From Ilex aquifolium (lineage: Eukaryota > Streptophyta > Magnoliopsida > Aquifoliales > Aquifoliaceae), in assembly GCA_951799425.1 (NCBI GenBank), contig OX637398.1:15658270-15722269 (forward strand): a stretch of 64,000 nucleotides of DNA. Reading direction: 5' to 3'. Under the pieces are notes generated by a model that ran no database searches, was not told the origin of the DNA, and saw nothing but the letters and a program-made list of their open reading frames with translations. Position numbers and translations under genes: made by a program. Positions 33,930 through 45,450 of the stretch are shown piece by piece (positions within the stretch are counted from its first letter, which is position 1; each line of letters opens with the position of its first letter).

Positions 33930-34770
33930 TTAGTGGAATTTTTTTATTAAATATGGTTTATGTGTAATAGGAAATTACACATGCCTACCCGGTGTAATTT
34001 TTTTTTTTTTGAAAGAATAGCAAAAATTTTATAGATTGAAAACAAAATTCCTTATGTATGTTTAACCAAAACATGTCATAATATGATCTGAATATTGACA
34101 GCAAGATGAACTTCATATAGGTAGCTTGGTTGTGAAGATTTACAGTTTATAGACAAAATTTTAAGTACATGTAAAGATGGATTTGATTTTAGTTTAGACA
34201 TACTGTGGTTAGTGGAAAAAAACTATTAAATATGGTTTATGTGTAATAGGAAATTACACATGCCTATCCTGTGTAAATTTTTTTTTTTTTAAAAGACTAG
34301 AAAAAATTTTATAGATTGAAAACAAAATTCCTTATGTATGTTTAACCAAAACAGGTCATAGTCCAATGATCTGAATATTGACAGCATGATGAACTTCATT
34401 TAGGTAGCTTTGTTGTGAGGATTTATGGTTTATAGACAAAATTTTAAGTACATGTAAAGATGGATTTAATTTTTGCTTATACATATTGTGGTTAGTGGAA
34501 AAAAACTATTAAATATGGTTTATGTGTAATAGGAAATTACACATGCCTATTCTGTGTAATTTTTTTTTTTTAAAGGCTAGAAAATTTTTTATAGATTGAA
34601 AACAAAATTCCTTATGTATGTTTAACCAAAACAGGTCATAGTCCAATGATCTGAATATTGATAGCATGATGAACTTCATATAGGTAGCTTGGTTGTGAGG
34701 ATTTACGATTTATAGACAAAATTTTAAGTACATGTAAAGATGGATTTGATTTTTGCTTATACATACTGTG
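33930..34770 (+). repeat. Three tandem copies of a 280-bp unit
   Basis: Units start with TTAGTGG at 33930, 34209 and 34492 and end at about 34770 (279, 283 and 279 bp). Each contains GGTTTATGTGTAATAGGAAA, a T-run and CATGTAAAGATGGATTT. They are about 95% identical, so the duplication is much younger than the coding decay around it. They lie in the leader or first intron of the Harbinger unit. Confidence 0.9.
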
Positions 34771-35928
34771 CACTAGCCCTATTCAAGACTGTACGTATAG
34801 ACTTGTCTGTCATTGAATCTGAACCAATCCTGAAATCAATGAAAAACCTTCAATAGCTTGAAGGTTTTAATTTGTGATGTGCTTTACAATTCTTATTCTT
34901 ATATCAATTGATGTTTCTTGTACCTGTATTGATTCTACTAGAATTTCCTAAAGAAAGGTGCAGGCTTGTTCTTAGCAAGAAGAATTAAGCCCATGCTCAC
35001 ATGAATTCTGAAACTCGATGCGGCACGATTTTGCTTATCTACTTGAGTATTTGAGTAAACTGTAACATAATCAAAGAGGGACAAAACTCATTAGAAGCAC
35101 ACCAATCACAGACTGGGATAGAATTAACAAAACCCATACATATAAGATTCCCTGGAATGCCTGACTAAGTTCCCTACATGTGTTTGTAGAAGTACATCAG
35201 TCAACTTAAGAATGTAAAGGTCCTTTTTTTATGTATTCAAGGTAATGGTCTAGATCATACATCAACTAAACTGAAAGCACTTCTGAACCCAAATTGCCTC
35301 CTTCCCAATTCCCATGTATACTTGACACAAAAAGAACCTGAATTAGTATGCCTCCACAATCTTCTATCCTGTGTGATTTTTTTTCTCTTTGAAAGGATAT
35401 TTGCATTGGTAATTCTGTAATCGTCAACTTAATTGGTTTTTGGTATTTTATTTGTTTTCATTTTCTATCTTTTTTTGAGTTACTTATTTTTGTTTCTACA
35501 TTAAGTTGAGTGGGAAGTTCTTGATCTATATATCTTGCACCTACTCGAAAAACTTACATCATGATGTTTATTTTACTTACATCGATATACATTTATTCAT
35601 CCTTTTATCCCTTTAATTTTTGCTCATTATTCATGTTTATTTTACTTATAAGTGAATATCATTCTCAAGTAACAATAAATATCATTTTAATGTTTTCTGG
35701 ACATTAACTAAATTAAGATGTGTAGCATAAGAATTTGATGCGACCCATTTCCTATAGAAAATCTAACTTAAGCTATATCTTCTTTATAAATTAATAGTGA
35801 TATGATGGATGTTTTTTGTGTTATTATTTCAGTGAGTATGGCTGGCCCGTAAACATGACAATGTCGCAGCTGTCCTTGTTACTCTTAAAAATTTAGTCAG
35901 GGAGTTCATTATTTTTTGTACTTGTATT

Positions 35929-36601
35929 TTGATGATTATGATTGCGTTATGGGCCAATGAAAAGCGAAAGACACGGGTATTGACGCGGTCAGTTGATAGG
36001 TTCCGTGCACAAGGTGAGCATCTCCATAGGCTTATCCGAGAAAGCGATAGAACACGTGTAGAAAAACTTAGGATGGATAGACATACATTCCATGTGTTAT
36101 TCTGCCTAGTTAGGGAAGTCGGTGGGCTTACCAACACGAAGAATGTGCGCGTCGAAGAGATGGTTGCAATGTTCTTGAGTGTCATAGAACACGACGACAA
36201 GAATCGCCCAGTTAAGTTCAACTTCATTAGGTCTGGGGAGACAGTGAGCAGACACTTCAACGCGGTTCTACACGGTGTTCTTAAATTGAGACGATTACTC
36301 TTGAAGAGTCCTGAACCGGTTACATATGGGTGCAGTGATCCTAATTGGCGGTGGTTCAAGGTAGACGTTTACAGGCAGCGTGGTTGTTTTTTTTTTTGGG
36401 AAGCATAATTCAAAGTTCACATTTTTAATTATTTATTTTCAACGTCATTGGTTGTTATAAGGATGTGTAGGGGCACTAGATGACACACATATTATGGCCA
36501 AAGTATCCCTTCTACACCAAGGTAGATATAGGAAAAGGAAAAGGTGGACAACAACTAATGTGTTGGGCGTTTGTGGGCAAGACGTGAAGTTCTCAGTTTG
36601 A
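35929..36601 (+). pseudogene. PIF/Harbinger transposase (HARBI1-like), N-terminal half
   Basis: The first frame (35929-36408) has MDRHTFHVLFCLVREVGGL and VEEMVAMFLSVIEHDDKNR, then FIRSGETVSRHFNAVLHGVL, the helical N-terminal part of plant HARBI1-like nucleases. A donor-like AAG/GTAGAC follows NWRWFK; after about 90 bp the frame resumes with GCVGALDDTHI, which carries the first catalytic Asp of the DDE_Tnp_4 (PF13359) domain, and RYRKRKRWTTTNVLGVCGQD. It stops at 36599-36601. The second Asp and the Glu of the DDE triad are missing because the DNA passes straight into the Myb-like gene, so a deletion has removed the C-terminal half. It cannot be active. The family cuts and pastes the element by DDE chemistry. 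Confidence 0.85.
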
Positions 36602-37377
36602 TAAGGGACCGAGACGAATGTGGACAATGTCAATCTATCCTTTTAAATGCGCTTAAAGACATTTGCAATCAGGCTAAAAATCACAAAACGGGGCGTTCAG
36701 ATCTGGTTATTTGCACCACTTGGAGAAGGCTTTATCAGATGCACTTAGAGGAACTGACCTACGTGTCATTCCACACATAGAGTCGAAGATTAAAAACTGG
36801 AAGAAAACATACAACACACTCTTCACCATGCTTAGTACATCAGGTTTCGGTTGGAACGACGTGGAACAAAGGATTGATGTTGAAGGGGACAACGTTTGGG
36901 CTGAGTAAATCAAGGTACTTACTTCCCACCCCCTACTATCCGCCTTAAGGCATTCACTAACGACATGTTGTTTTCTAGAAAGACCGCAATGCAAAAAGAA
37001 TGCGTGAGAAAAGCTGGCTTTACTACAATGACTGGAGCATAATTTTTGACAAGGACCGTGCAACCGGTGAGTATGCTAAAGATTTAGAAGAGATGGTTGG
37101 GAGTGACGATGTGGGAGTTCATGTGCATGATACAGAGAATGCAGCCAATACTGACGTAAACATGGTAGACACTGGAATGTCTAAAAACACGCCTCAAACC
37201 AGTGTGGTTGGACAAGGCGACACACCCACAAGCCGTAAACAACGGAGGAAGAAAATTGTTGAACCATCTGATGGAATCGCACACAACATAAGTAAAATGA
37301 CCGACATACTTGGTGACTATGTGTCGAGCTGTGGAAAACAACTCTCAGACATTGCTCAGAGGATTGGATACGAGTAA
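36602..37377 (+). pseudogene. Myb/SANT-like DNA-binding gene of the Harbinger element
   Basis: Resembles Myb_DNA-bind_3 (PF12776), the Myb-like partner that binds the transposon ends and helps the transposase. ILLNALKDICNQAKNHKTG (frame of 36604) and YLHHLEKALSDALRG (frame of 36711) lie in different frames, so there is a frameshift near 36690. The run continues with HIESKIKNWKKTYNTL and SGFGWNDVEQRIDV. A TAA at 36906-36908 stands where relatives have Tyr in EYVKKD. A GT-AG intron (36915-36978) leads to KDRNAKRMREKSWLYYNDWS in the exon at 36979-37377, ending in a Lys/Arg-rich and acidic tail. Two lesions are therefore visible; dead or strongly altered. Confidence 0.8.
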
Positions 37378-37756
37378 GATGCTGCAGAGGCGAGACGTCA
37401 ACTGAACGCAGAGTTGGCAAAAATCGATGGCCTAACCATGGATCACCGACACAAGATGACTTACAAGATTGCTAGTGATCCGATTAAGGTGGACCTCTTC
37501 ATGAGCTTGCCAGAAAATGAGAGACCAACCTAGCTTCTTGGTGTTCTATGGGGTAATGCATCTGTGATGGACAATTAGGACTTATCCTTACTCGCCTATT
37601 TTGGAATCTTCTCGGCAATGTTAAGTAATCTCCTCTTCGTTGTTGTTCTTATGTTATGTGTGCAAGTGGTACTTGGACAATGTAGAAAAATATGTAGGAT
37701 TATTTTCCCATCATAATGTACTTCTTGTAACTTGATTGGTCGTGGATTTTTAATTT

Positions 37757-37987
37757 ATGTGTTTTAAAAATGTATCCAACTCCTTGTTTTATTCAAATAT
37801 CACAATAGTCTTGACTGCAATAACAGGAATGAAAATGGTTTTGAAGAAGAAATGGTATGTTGTGTTCAATGGCCGAAGGGTAGGAATAGTTGATACTTGG
37901 CAAGAATACCACGGACTTGTCACTGGATATCCCGGTGCATTGTACAAATCGTTTTCATCATACGAAGTTGCACAAGAGGCAGCTTAA
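37757..37987 (+). pseudogene. RNase H1-type hybrid-binding (viroplasmin, PF01693) exon
   Basis: KKKWYVVFNGRRVGIVDTWQ followed by GLVTGYPGALYKSFSSYEVA matches the small domain at the N-terminus of eukaryotic RNase H1, also found in caulimovirus protein VI, which binds RNA-DNA hybrids. Trp, the GRRVGI turn and the YKSF strand are kept. An acceptor-like CAATAACAG precedes the likely first codons at 37828. The catalytic RNase H domain is not seen; the copia element begins right after the domain, and the DNA beyond it (44448 onward) does not resume as RNase H. It may be a captured host exon or an old element gene. Confidence 0.65.
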
Positions 37988-38437
37988 TGTTGAAAATTTT
38001 CCTATATTGGACTTTCATTAATTGATTGTTAATTTTTAGTTTGTGAAAAACGGGTTGAATTTATGGTCCAATGAGATGAGCCCAATATTATTAAAGTGAT
38101 CTATTTTGATGGGCTTATGTACATCTTTTAATTGGTGTGGTTGAGGCGGTTAAATGTAGGCTTTAATCTAATTGTGGCATGTAATGGGAGAGTCCATTAG
38201 ATTTCATTATAAATAACAGGCTAGGTCCCATCTCCACTTCATAACCCTAAATTGGCTTGTCTCATTGAGAGTTGCCTATTGCTTTGAAGAAGGAGATGAA
38301 GACCTTGCCCTTCCAAGAAAGAAATTCAGAGATCGAGTATCATGGCTCATACATGTATGTTCTAAATCTTGTATATGATATAAATCTTGAATTTGGGTGT
38401 TCTAAATTTCATATACGAATCATTAAAATTTCTTACA
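37988..38437 (+). repeat. 5' LTR of the copia element
   Basis: 450 bp, TGTTGAAA...TTCTTACA, with TATAAATAAC (about 38210) in a promoter-like position. Its partner is 43998-44447. Confidence 0.9.
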
Positions 38438-38439
38438 TA

Positions 38440-38450
38440 TGGTATCAGAG
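38440..38450 (+). other. Primer binding site (initiator tRNA-Met type)
   Basis: TGGTATCAGAG two bases after the 5' LTR, the usual plant copia primer site. Confidence 0.85.
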
Positions 38451-38767
38451 TCTATCGTATATGAATTTAGGACCCAATAAAATTTATATTATAATTTTAT
38501 GTCTCGAGCCTAAAATTCAATTTTTGTGTCATCGTCTATGGCCTTGATTCATACAGACGGCAGACGGCGTTGATCAAATGTTACAACAACAAAAAAAGTG
38601 AAAACAAGAAAAATCCTTCATGCAGAAGAAAAGAACAGAAAAGTGTGTTCTTAATTCTATACTTGAATACTTTAATTCGGTGGCTATATATATACATATA
38701 AACTAATTGAGATACTGATTTTTCTTGAATGGTTTGGTGGTTATCATTGATTGCCATCAATCTTGGG

Positions 38768-38803
<36 letters not shown>

Positions 38804-39769
38804 GATGGTCTAATCATATTAGACCTTTATATTGGTTTTTAATCCAATTACACATACAAATATAATTTCATTAAGGGATTTGATTTAAATTGGATCAGTG
38901 TATCAAATAAATTTTGTATTCACGATCCCTATAAAATTTTTTTTTTTTTTTTAAGTTTAATGTTATTACGGTGGGGTTGTTATTTTATTTGATTATGTCA
39001 TATTCGATCAGCTTATTAAATTATTTATTGATCTTATTGACGAATAAACATATGCTTTACCCATACAAATTGTTTTCTCATTTTGATGCAACTTTGATTG
39101 AATTGCTATAATTTGTAGAAAGTGTTTGTACAATTCTAATTTTAGTCCCTAGTGATTTATAAGATGAAATTTTTTTTATGATTAAATGTTAGTAGATGTG
39201 AATTTAAATTAAGTATGTATATATATATATATATATATAATTGAGACCTGAATGCAACGATTGATAATAGGTGATCTAAAGAGATACATATTGATTAGTG
39301 TCTCATATTGATTGATCACATGATACTTAATTATGAACAATTTGTTATAATATCTAGGTTTGAGAAATTCTATGAGTTAAGATGAATAGTTGCCACCAAA
39401 GTGATCTATTCATTAAAATTTGTAGTTTTTCTCATGATTTTGTTACGGGATGGTCTCTAAATTAGAAAATACAATTTTCTGCCCAAAGGGGGTTATTTTG
39501 TATTATAATTTGGAGATGTCATGAAACATTGGGATAGATGTGCAATAGTCTAGAAGATTTATCTGCCCAAAGGGGATAAATTTTTTGAAACTTGAGCATT
39601 CTTATTGGTTAGTTTCGTGGAAGATAGGACCTATAGCATATTGCATTCTCTGCCCAAAGGGGAGTTTGTAGTGATGTATTTGGACTCTCTTAATAAAATA
39701 TGACTTATTATGTTCAAAACATATTTTATTTATTTATTGCCCAATTTTTCTAAATATTTGTATTCTCAT

Positions 39770-40686
39770 TGCCTTGAACAATCTCTTTTGCTGTGAATAA
39801 CAATAATGCCAACATTTAAGTCTTGACTGGTTCTAATTATAAGATATGGAAGCAAGATATTGAGTTTGCCCTGTGAATTGTTGATATAGACTTTGCCTTG
39901 AAAGAGAATGAACCTGCTAAACCTACTAGTGAGAGTTCTCCTGATGAAAAAGAACTTTATGCAAAGTGGGAGAAATCTAATAGGCTGAGTATGATTGCTA
40001 TGAAAAGGTCTATATCTGAACACCTTATGAGTGACTTGCCTGAAACCAAGAATGCTAAGGAGTTCTTCACCGCTGTAGGAGATAGATACAAGGTATCCAA
40101 TAAGACTGGAGCTGGGGGCCTAATGAATGAATTAACGAGTATGAAATATGACAATGCAGGTGGTGTTAGTAAATATATCCTTAGAATGGTCCATGTTCAA
40201 ACCAAACTCAAAGTCTTCAAAATTGTTATTCCTGATGATTTCATTGTTTATCACACTCTTAACTATTTGCCTCCTGAGTTTAGCCAAATTAAAACTGCCT
40301 ATAATACCCAAAATGAGTCTTGGACAATTAATGACCTTATCTCCAAGTGTGATTCTGAGGAAGAAAAACTTAGAAAAGAAAATAGTGAAACTGCCTTGTT
40401 TGTTTCCCAGCCTAAATCTAGTTTCAAAGGTGGGTATCAGGGAAATAATATAAAACTTAATCATTATGCTCCAAAAAATGGTCGAAATTTTAAAAGGCAT
40501 GGTACTGGTCAGAATGTGGGAAGTCCTAAGGCTGCCATTCGAAAAGATGTAAAGTGTTACTTTTGCAAGAAAATAGGTCATAAGAAAAGTGAGTGCACTC
40601 GATTCAAGTCTTGGTTAGAAAAGAATAATAAAGAAGAAGAGATTCACAATCAAACGGGGGCCAAGTGCAGGGGAAGCCAAGCTTAA
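39770..40686 (+). pseudogene. Copia Gag
   Basis: Contains a UBN2-type Gag core (RSISEHLMSDLPETKNAKEF, LNYLPPEFSQIKTAYNTQ) and one CCHC zinc knuckle, CYFCKKIGHKKSEC, at about 40555-40597. Gag packages the element RNA in virus-like particles. It is a fossil; most of the frame (39898-40686) is open. Confidence 0.8.
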
Positions 40687-40739
40687 AATAGGAGATAATA
40701 ATGAAGTTCATGTTGAGTTCATAGGAACTGTTAACTTGA

Positions 40740-43260
40740 ATTTAGACACTGATTTTTAACTTGTTTTAGAAAATATTTTTATGTACCGTCATTTAGGCGG
40801 AATTTGATTTCAGTTTTCTTACTTGATGAAATTGGGTATTATTTTAATTTTAGTAATGGTAAAACTCAATTGTCTTTAAAGGTCATTGTGTTTTATCAGA
40901 TGGTCTATATGGTATATGCTTGGCTGTCAATAATGAATATGGTCGTTCAAATATAGTAAATGTCGTATCTAAGAGACCTCTCATTAAAGAAAAATCTTCA
41001 CAGTTGTGGCATAAAAGTTTGGGTCACATTGCTGAGAAAAAGTGGAAAGATTAATAAATAATGATATTTTTCCTCTCCTTGATTTTGAAGACCTTGAAAC
41101 TTGTGTTGACTGTATTATGGGTAAATTGACCAAGACTAAGAAGAAACGTGCAATTCTCAGTTTAGATCTTTTAAAAATCATTCACTGACATCAATGGACC
41201 TTACTCACCTACCTTGTGTGGTAATAAATATTTTATTACATTTATTGATGATTTCTCTCGTTATGAATATATTTATTTAATTAATAAAAAAAATCTAATG
41301 TCCTTGAAAATTTTTAAATTTTCAAAACTGATGTAGATAAACAATTAGGGAAAGTCATCAAAATTGTTAGGTCTGACTGTGGTGGTGAGTATTATGACAA
41401 ACATGACATGTCTGGGCAGCATTTGAGACCGTTTGTCAAGTACTTGCAAGATTGTGGGATTGTTGCCTAATATACTATGTCTGATAGTCCCGAGCAGAAT
41501 GGTGTGGCTGAAAGGCGTAATCGCACCCTTAAAGACATGATGAGGATCATGATGAGTAGGTGTAACTTACCTGATTATCTTTGTTGAGAAGCCATTAAAA
41601 CGGCTTCATACATTTTTAATAGAGTTCCTATCAAATCTGTTCTAAAAACACTTTTTGAATTATGGACCAATAGGAAACCAAGTCTAACCATTTTCAAGTC
41701 TGGGGTTCTCCAACTTAGGTCAAAATCTATAACCCTTTTGAGAAAAAGACTGATCTTAGAACTATTCGTTGTTTCTTCATAGGTTATCTAGAACATTCGA
41801 AAGGATACCGGTTCTATTGTCCTACATGTGGTACTAAAATTGTTGAGTACTTAACAACAAAATTTCTGGAGCTTGATGTTTCTGATGTTGGTTGCTCACA
41901 GCCTATTAGTGAGCATGAGCAAGATAAATTTGTTTCTATTCCTTTACCTGTTGTGCAAGAGAATATTATACCTGCTCCTACTATTAATTTTTCTACTCTA
42001 GCTGTTGATCCTCTTGTTCCTACAATTGACCCTTCTGTTCCTATTGAGGCTCCTCAACCTTTAGAGTCTACTATTGAAATTTCCTTGAGAAGGTCTACAA
42101 GACCAATGAGACCTATTATTTCTGTTGAGTATTATGTATATCTTGGGGAAAATTATTATGATATTGGTGATATTGTTGATCCTGTAACATACCATAATAC
42201 TGTTACTTGTCCTGAATCTGATATGTGGGTAGATGCCATGAAAGATAAAATGCATATATCTTAAGGTCAGTGGGAGCAAATTTATTTATTTATTTATTTT
42301 TTGTTCTTTATACTGATAATATTTTACTTTCTTGTAATGATTTGGGCTTACTTTATAAGATTATTATGCAAAATATTTGACATAAAAGATATTGGGGAAA
42401 CATCTTTTGTGTTAGGCATTAAGTTTCATCGGGATAGGAGTCGTTGGATTAGTGGGACTTTCTCAAAGGGCATATATAGATCGTGTGCTTGAAAGATTTA
42501 ATATGCATAATTATAAGTTTGGGGATGTACCTGTTGTGAAATGTGATAAATTCAGTTTAAGTCAATACCCCAAGAATGATCTTGAGGAGAAGTCTATGAA
42601 GAATATATCTTATGTGAGTATTGTTGGCAGTTTAATGTATGCACAAGTTTGTACCAAGCCTGACATTGCTTTTGCAGTTAGTGTTTTTGACAGATATCTT
42701 TTTAAACCAATATTAGATCATTAGGTCTTAGCTAAGAAAGTTATGAGATACTTGCAAAGAACAAAAAAAATTATATGCTTGTTTATAGGAGAGTTGATAG
42801 TCTTGAGGTGATTAGTTACTCAGATTCAGATTTTGCTGGGTGTCAAGATGATTTAAAATTCACTTCAGGATATATTTTCATGTGAGCTAGAGGAGCAATA
42901 GTATGGAAGAGTGTTAAACAAACTCTCACAGCTCCTCCCACTATACAAGCTGAATTTGTAGCTTGTTATGGAGTTGTAACACAAACTATATGGCTAAGAA
43001 ATTTTATTTCAAGACTTATGATTGTTGATTCCATCTCTAGACCATTAACAATTTATTATGATAATATTGCAGCTGTGTTTTTCTCAAAGAACAACAAACA
43101 TTCTAGTGGGTCTAAACATATGAAAATTAAATATCTTTATTTTAGGGATCTTGTGAAGAAAGGTGACATTGTGATCGAACATATTCATACATAATCAATA
43201 CTTGTTGATCCTTTAACCAATGGACTTAAACCCGTAACTTTTAAGAAACATGTTGACAAT
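40740..43260 (+). pseudogene. Copia Pol region
   Basis: Recognisable parts in order: a GAG_pre-integrase motif (SQLWHKSLGHIAEK, about 40996), integrase core with GKLTKTKKKRA and SPEQNGVAERRNRTLKDMM (about 41490), RT-end motif DIKDIGETSFVLGIKFHRDR (about 42380), and RNase H with SYSDSDFAGCQDD and SSGSKHMKIKYLYFRDLV (about 43110). This is the Ty1/copia order, integrase before RT. It is a fossil broken in many places; the lineage within copia is not assigned. Confidence 0.8.
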
Positions 43261-43997
43261 ATGGGAATTTTGGGGTCTTTTGATGTACTTGGTTAGTGGG
43301 AGTTTATTTATGTGTTAAGAACTTTAGTATTGATTTAATTATATATGTGATATTTGATACTCATTATGGTTGAGATATATCTATTTGATGAATAGTAAAT
43401 ATTTGGATGATTATCCTTATTGTTAACACGATATTCTTGCTATGTTATATGTGTGCACATTTATGACATGTCATTTTATGCAAAATCTTAAGACTTGGTG
43501 TATGTCTTAAGTATGACTGTTTTGTCAATGAAGTATGTCTTTGATTACACCATTTGAGAAAATCTTGAGATTTTAAGTTAGAGACATACTAGCTTATTGT
43601 TGAAGCTAACGGATTTCTCTAGCTTATTATTGAAACATGTTGTTAAAGAGAAATCATTTGGAGGACTGACAATGAAAATAACATGTTTATCAGATCACAT
43701 ATTGAGATGTTATTTTCTTGCTACACTACCACATCTTGATTCATGTCAATAAAATTATTATTTTTTGTAATCATAGATTGGTCCTATGTCAATAAAGGAT
43801 GTAAAGGCCGTCATGGTTCGAAAATAGTAGTTTTATTGGACCGGATTGTGTTTGAGATGTTGTCTCAGGACCATATTATTTTTTATTGTGGCCACATTGA
43901 GTTTTGTTTGATTAGCCCGAGAGTCGTTTTTCAAAAATATATTTTATTTTATTTTATTTTTTAAATGACTACAATTAATGTTGTCCAAGTGGGAGAA

Positions 43998-44447
43998 TGT
44001 TGAAATTTTTCCTATATTGGATTTCCATTAATTGATAGTTAATTTTTAGTTTGTGAAAAACGGGTTGAATTTATGGTCCAATGAGATGAACCCAATATTA
44101 TTAAAGTGATCTATTTTGATGAGCTTATGTACATATTTTAATTGGTGTGGTTGAGGCGGTTAAGTGTAGGCCTTAATCTAATTGTGGCCCGTAATGGGAG
44201 AGCCCATTAGATTTCATTATAAATAGCAGACTAGGTCCCCTCTCCACTTCATAACCCTAAATTGGCTTGTCTCATTGAGAGCCGCCTATTACTTTGAAGA
44301 ATGAAAAGAAGACCTTTCTCTTCCAAGAAAGAAATTCAGAGATCGAGTATCATGACTCATACATGTATGTTCTAAATCTTGTATATGATATAAATCTTGA
44401 ATTTAGGTGTTCTAAATTTCTTATACGAATCATTAAAATTTCTTACA
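43998..44447 (+). repeat. 3' LTR of the copia element
   Basis: 450 bp, about 94% identical to the 5' LTR; most differences are transitions. Preceded by the purine tract GTGGGAGAA. Confidence 0.9.
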
Positions 44448-44477
44448 ATATTAGCAGTACACATTTTCGCTATAGTG

Positions 44478-44708
44478 ATGGACCAACATAAGAATCCAAT
44501 GCATAGACACGAAGACAACAATGTGAATGAATCATGGCCCGCTAGACCACGTGAATGCATTCTCATGCCACACGAAATGTTTGGAAGAAAAGACTCTCCA
44601 GAAATTGAACCAGTCCCACAAAATGGAATTCTGCTCATTCTAGTAGCGTTCATATTGGGTTTCATAATTTACAATATTTTGACCTCATTTGTGGGGAAAT
44701 TTGTTTGA
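44478..44708 (+). CDS. 76-residue tail-anchored membrane ORF, unknown
   Basis: The first ATG after the copia LTR opens an intact 76-codon frame, MDQHKNPMHRHEDNNVNESW onward. Residues 1-50 are polar with HKN-HRHED and PARPREC patches. Residues 51-72 (GILLILVAFILGFIIYNILT) form one strong membrane helix, and only about five residues follow, so the product would be a small tail-anchored protein. I do not recognise a family. Most of the 5' flank is copia LTR, so upstream exons may be missing; it may also be the last exon of a gene that the copia element cut. Whether it is expressed cannot be seen. Confidence 0.35.
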   Translation: MDQHKNPMHRHEDNNVNESWPARPRECILMPHEMFGRKDSPEIEPVPQNGILLILVAFILGFIIYNILTSFVGKFV

Positions 44709-44892
44709 CCAAACGATCATGTACGATGATCATGTTTCATGAAAATTTCCTCACCAAATTATGCTATGTTTGTAATTTATGTATTCCCTTTTATGGATTG
44801 GTGTCACTTTACTTTAATGTACAAATTTGTATTACGTTATTAACCTATTTCTTGCGCATTCATTTTGTAATGGATATTATTGGTAAAAAAAA

Positions 44893-45450
44893 ATGCGGCG
44901 CTTGAGGCTAACAGAAGATGAGGAAGATGTTTTGTTGGATTGTCTTATGGACCTTAAGTTGGAAAGACGCATTTCCAACACGCGGGTGAATTCCTCGAAG
45001 GAGGCTGGAGTCATCTATGGGAGATGATAAGTCAACGTCGGCAAGCACCGCGATTAACTCTTAGATTAGTTATGGAAGTCGTTATTTTTTTAAAAAGACG
45101 TCATTTCAAGATGAAAGATATGGAGACTTCGGGGTTGTTCTGTTGGAACAATGAAGAACGAGTTCTTTTCCCAATCAATCTGGCCGGAGTGTCTTTTTTA
45201 GAGGTTTATTTTTGTTGGGTTTTTACATATGTATATTAGTATACAAATCATTATGTACATGTGTGCATAAATCCAATTTGTCATTTTTTGTAGGATGACA
45301 GTTTTGCATCTCGAGCATGTGTGCGGATTTTTCCCAATTACGAGATCTTCACGGAAATATTCGGCCCACATGGAGCAGGCGGAAACATATCAACAGTTTC
45401 CAGTGTTGTTTCCAATTCAGTCACGTCTCCATATAGGCCTATTGTGGACT
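44893..45450 (+). pseudogene. Second Myb/SANT-like gene, decayed
   Basis: From the ATG at 44893, MRRLRLTEDEEDVLLDCLMD has the spaced acidic and Leu/Trp-type pattern of the first SANT helix. The frame ends at a TGA near 45027; the homologous continuation (SQRRQAPRLTLRLVMEVVIF, then KRRHFKMKDMETSG and CWNNEERVLFP) is in another frame, so one frameshift lies near 44997. A GT-AG intron (about 45207-45293) leads to DDSFASRACVRIFPNYEIFT. The layout parallels the Myb/SANT-like gene at 36602-37377, but the sequences are far diverged. It could be the partner of a second, older PIF unit. Confidence 0.55.

Larger units (their letters stand above)
37988..44447 (+). mobile_element. Ty1/copia LTR element inserted in the Harbinger element
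   Basis: LTRs of 450 bp at 37988-38437 and 43998-44447 start TGTTGAAA and end TTCTTACA. A tRNA-iMet primer site follows the first and a purine tract (GTGGGAGAA) precedes the second. Gag lies at 39770-40686 and pol at about 40740-43260 in the copia order (protease, integrase, RT, RNase H). The LTRs differ at roughly 26 positions by eye, about 6%, so it is perhaps 2-5 million years old at commonly used plant rates, more if the host evolves slowly. No clear 5-bp target duplication. It is broken in many places, about a dozen or more. Confidence 0.85.
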
